A model generated the notes under the pieces. That model saw nothing but the letters and a program-made list of their open reading frames with translations, had not been told where the DNA came from and searched no databases. DNA of 64,000 bases from Tubiluchus corallicola (Eukaryota; Priapulida; Priapulimorpha; Priapulimorphida; Tubiluchidae). Location: NCBI GenBank assembly GCA_030141605.1, contig JAQGDQ010002367.1:558501-622500 (forward strand), written 5' to 3'. Shown in pieces: positions 59,263 through 64,000 of this stretch (position 1 is the stretch's first letter; the number at the start of each line of letters is the position of its first letter). Position numbers and translations under genes: made by a program.

Positions 59263-60369
59263 TAGGAGCGGAGTAGGACACTAGCCAAAGTTGGACAATT
59301 GGCGTACATGGGCTAGCCCAAGTAAGACGCGTCGTGCATAGGCTGCCCAAATAAGACACTAGAGAGTAGGGGTGAGCATTCTCTACCAGAAAGCGGATTC
59401 GATCGAACCGAATTTGTGGCTTTCGAATTCGAATCGAACTTCAGTGTTTCGAATTAGAACCGACTTTGAATTGAGATTGAAAGATTTTCGAACAAGTTTT
59501 CGAACCACCAGTAAAAATTAGTCTTACAAAGATCATGCATATCACTTTTAAAATTGGGCACAGAAATCACAGCTAAATTATGTTAATTGCATGATGTTTC
59601 AATCGTTTTAGTGATAAAGAACATATGTGATTGAAGTGTTGAATTATTCGAACCTATAGTTTTGGATTCGAATCGAGTTCGAACTAAAAAACTCGTTCGA
59701 ACTCGAACGTTCGATGCTCACCCCTACTAGACTAGAGACAGGTCACGAATTGAGTCGTTAACTGTATTGGCAACGTCTGTTGTCCTTGTTTATTTAATAA
59801 TAATAATTGCAAACGTCAATACATGTTGAAGAATTGATAAAATGAAAAAATCTTATTTTGAGCTACTAGAACGGCCAATTATAATTTGGCTTCGATGTTA
59901 ATATTTTTGAAGTGAAATAAGCCCGCTTTTTAGGTGATTCCAATATTTGTTTAAGGTATGTCGTTTTTTATTTTGTCTTGCTTCAGGGACAGGTGATCAG
60001 TTTACTACCTCTTGGACAAATAATTATTTTCTACTAAGTGAATGGGCTAGCGAGCTGTGTGCCCTACATAGTTTCTCTCGTTAAAACATTAAATACTTAG
60101 TATAAGGTTATGATGATATTAATGGAGCTAATAATAATAATGTTGATATTATTGTAAAAATACATTTGTAAATTGCGAAGGATCATCCATCATTATTATA
60201 TAGTTACTTTCTTTCTAAAACGAATTTAGTTTTATATGTCATAATTCTCGATTCTCGACAAAAATCGCCAGTGCCCTTTTTGAGCTGCCCATGTACGCTT
60301 GTCCGCAAATTTAGCACATGCGGTTTGCGGAAGTGTCATACTTTGGCTAGTGGCGTATCCCGCGCCCTA
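59263..60369. mobile_element. ~1.1-kb TIR element containing a nested MITE
   Basis: The left end has TAGGAGCGGAGTAGGACACT then AGCCAAAGTTGGACA and GCGTACATGGGC. The right end, read inverted, has TAGGGCGCGGGATACGCCAC then AGCCAAAGTATGACA and, further in, GCGTACATGGGC. These are shared subterminal blocks in the same order. No transposase is recognisable. The hAT-like MITE at 59367-59726 lies inside. Confidence 0.5.
59367..59726. mobile_element. hAT-like MITE, 360 bp (second copy)
   Basis: Same family as 44653-45020. The ends TAGGGGTGAGCATTC and GATGCTCACCCCTA are well preserved. Flanking octamers CTAGAGAG and CTAGACTA match at only five of eight positions. The interior carries the same AATTCGAATCGAA palindromes. 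Confidence 0.75.
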
Positions 60370-60519
60370 CTTTGCCCTATGTAGCTAATGCGGGTAATTT
60401 TCGCTTTTTATTTGCCATTGCACATGATTGACACGCTTAGATGACCCATGTTGCCTGGTTATAATTTTGTGGATGCGAACAGCAGAAGGAAATTGAAGCT
60501 TTTCAAAGACGTATCTACA

Positions 60520-60850
60520 GAAAACGCCGGAGACAGAATATCTAATCATGATCTGTATGATGTTGTGAAAGAGAGGACCCTTGAAGTAAACAAATCCAAG
60601 TAGATTGCATTGGATTGGGCATGCACTAAGTTTACCTCAAGAATCTCCTCTTCCTGTACTAACTGCATTACGTAGAACTCTTGAAACGACAAAAAATTGA
60701 AGAGAGTCAGCTACGTACGTATATAGAAACACTGCAAGAAGATTTTTGGCAAATACCGTAGATTTGAGGGATGATGCATCGTGGGTAGGCCCTAGTGAAG
60801 GCTGACAATAGCACCTGACATCGGCAGGTAGAACATTCCATGCTTTAAAA
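60520..60850 (+). mobile_element. Degenerate LINE reverse-transcriptase C-terminus
   Basis: Across frameshifts the plus strand encodes R-I-S-N-H-D-L-Y then HWIGHALSLPQESPL and, about 40 codons on, a segment like LANTVDLRDDASW. The order W-I-G-H-A/V ... D-L ... A-x-D-x-x-x-W is the usual C-terminus of one class of non-LTR polymerases. Non-functional. Confidence 0.55.
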
Positions 60851-61675
60851 CAGAAGCACACAGATGATGATGGTGATGATGACGATGTTGCGATTACTCA
60901 GGAAAAGCAGATTGACATTTGACACATTTCATAGAAGTCTCCTAAGGAAAGTTTTAAAGATAAGCATGGTCTTCTAAATTAAATTTCAAAAATCAAAATT
61001 ATGAACTAGAACAAAAAAATTCCTTTTAGTTCAAAAGTCAAACTCCAAATATTGAGATAGCTAGGCTGTATTCTCAGTATACTGAGTGAAACACCAATGA
61101 ATCGCCTTAGAACATGCTTTAAAACCTTGCAAGCCAAAAACAACTGGTATAATTCAGTTAAGTAAAAATGTTCAACAACTTTAACCAAATCTAGTTTTAG
61201 GAGCCACAGGAAGTTACACTGTAAGTGCACTTGTAGAGTTTAAGTGGGCTTTTCTCCCACAAATTAATGATAGCTTTACATTTGACCTTGCACCCATATT
61301 TCAAACCTATTATAACTGTCGCCTTAAAACAATGGAGACTTTCCTGCTGTACGTGTTTATCAAAATTAAGAATTAAATTGAATGAGGATTCAGTCGAAAA
61401 AACTTTGTGAGCCATTACAAATTCTTTACAAAGAATTTGAATAAAGGCATGTTCATTGGTCATTGATCAGTAAAGTTCAAAACAGAAGACTAGGCCTAAT
61501 ACACCTTGCCTACATAGCTATAGGACTGTATTGCAATAAAACTGTTGACTTGGCATTGCCACACTCTTTCTTTTGCATTAATAGACACATGCCTACAAAC
61601 CGTCAATGTATAAAGACGATATGTGAGACATTCAGTGCATTGCATTTTTCACACTTGTTCTGTCTAGGTCACAAA

Positions 61676-64000
<2,325 letters not shown>

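Larger units (their letters stand above)
58891..61675. other. Intergenic region between divergent COQ3 and racemase genes
   Basis: Upstream of both genes, so it should hold their promoters, but no specific element is recognisable. It contains a ~1.1 kb TIR element with a hAT-like MITE nested inside, and a LINE fragment (60520-60850). Open frames near 61006-61463 look spurious. Confidence 0.5.

Overview
This is nuclear DNA of an animal. It is AT-rich, its genes are split by many short GT-AG introns, and the space between exons is full of decayed retrotransposons, short terminal-inverted-repeat (TIR) elements, tRNA- and 5S-rRNA-derived repeats and microsatellites. I see no bacterial, viral or organelle gene organisation. 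Short TTAGGG-like arrays argue against an arthropod or nematode source. The cuticlin-like ZP protein and the invertebrate-type racemase fit a non-arthropod invertebrate such as a lophotrochozoan or tunicate, but the phylum cannot be fixed from this window.

Layout. The far left holds two minus-strand exons of an ETS-type gene with a Pointed (PNT) domain, which runs off the left edge. From 20,968 down to 6,768 is a nine-exon minus-strand gene for a membrane-anchored zona pellucida (ZP) domain protein, with an 8.1 kb first intron and a furin site. From 21 to 35.9 kb is a repeat-rich desert with hAT, Harbinger, LINE and SINE relics. From 35,893 to 41,167 is a nine-exon plus-strand tetraspanin gene. 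From 41.2 to 46.3 kb is another repeat-rich gap. From 46,354 to 49,467 is a six-exon plus-strand START-domain gene, clearly PC-TP (PCTP)-like. From 55,415 to 51,150 on the minus strand are seven exons of an LRRC42 orthologue. At 58,890-57,991 (minus) is an intronless COQ3 gene of ubiquinone synthesis. The right edge carries the first four coding exons of a plus-strand serine racemase-like PLP enzyme that continues past the window.

The genes are unrelated housekeeping or membrane genes and show no sign of an operon or cluster; each was reconstructed by joining exons at phase-consistent splice sites. The most interesting biology is in the racemase. The residue equivalent to the second catalytic base (Ser84 in the human enzyme) is cysteine, and a loop carries the three consecutive serines reported for invertebrate aspartate racemases. 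Other points worth a look are an intronic 20-bp minisatellite whose last unit is the tetraspanin exon-2 splice acceptor, a 104-bp near-perfect palindrome beside tetraspanin exon 6, TIR elements that carry internal telomere-like repeats (one with an exact 8-bp target duplication), and a recurrent ~15-bp repeat family.
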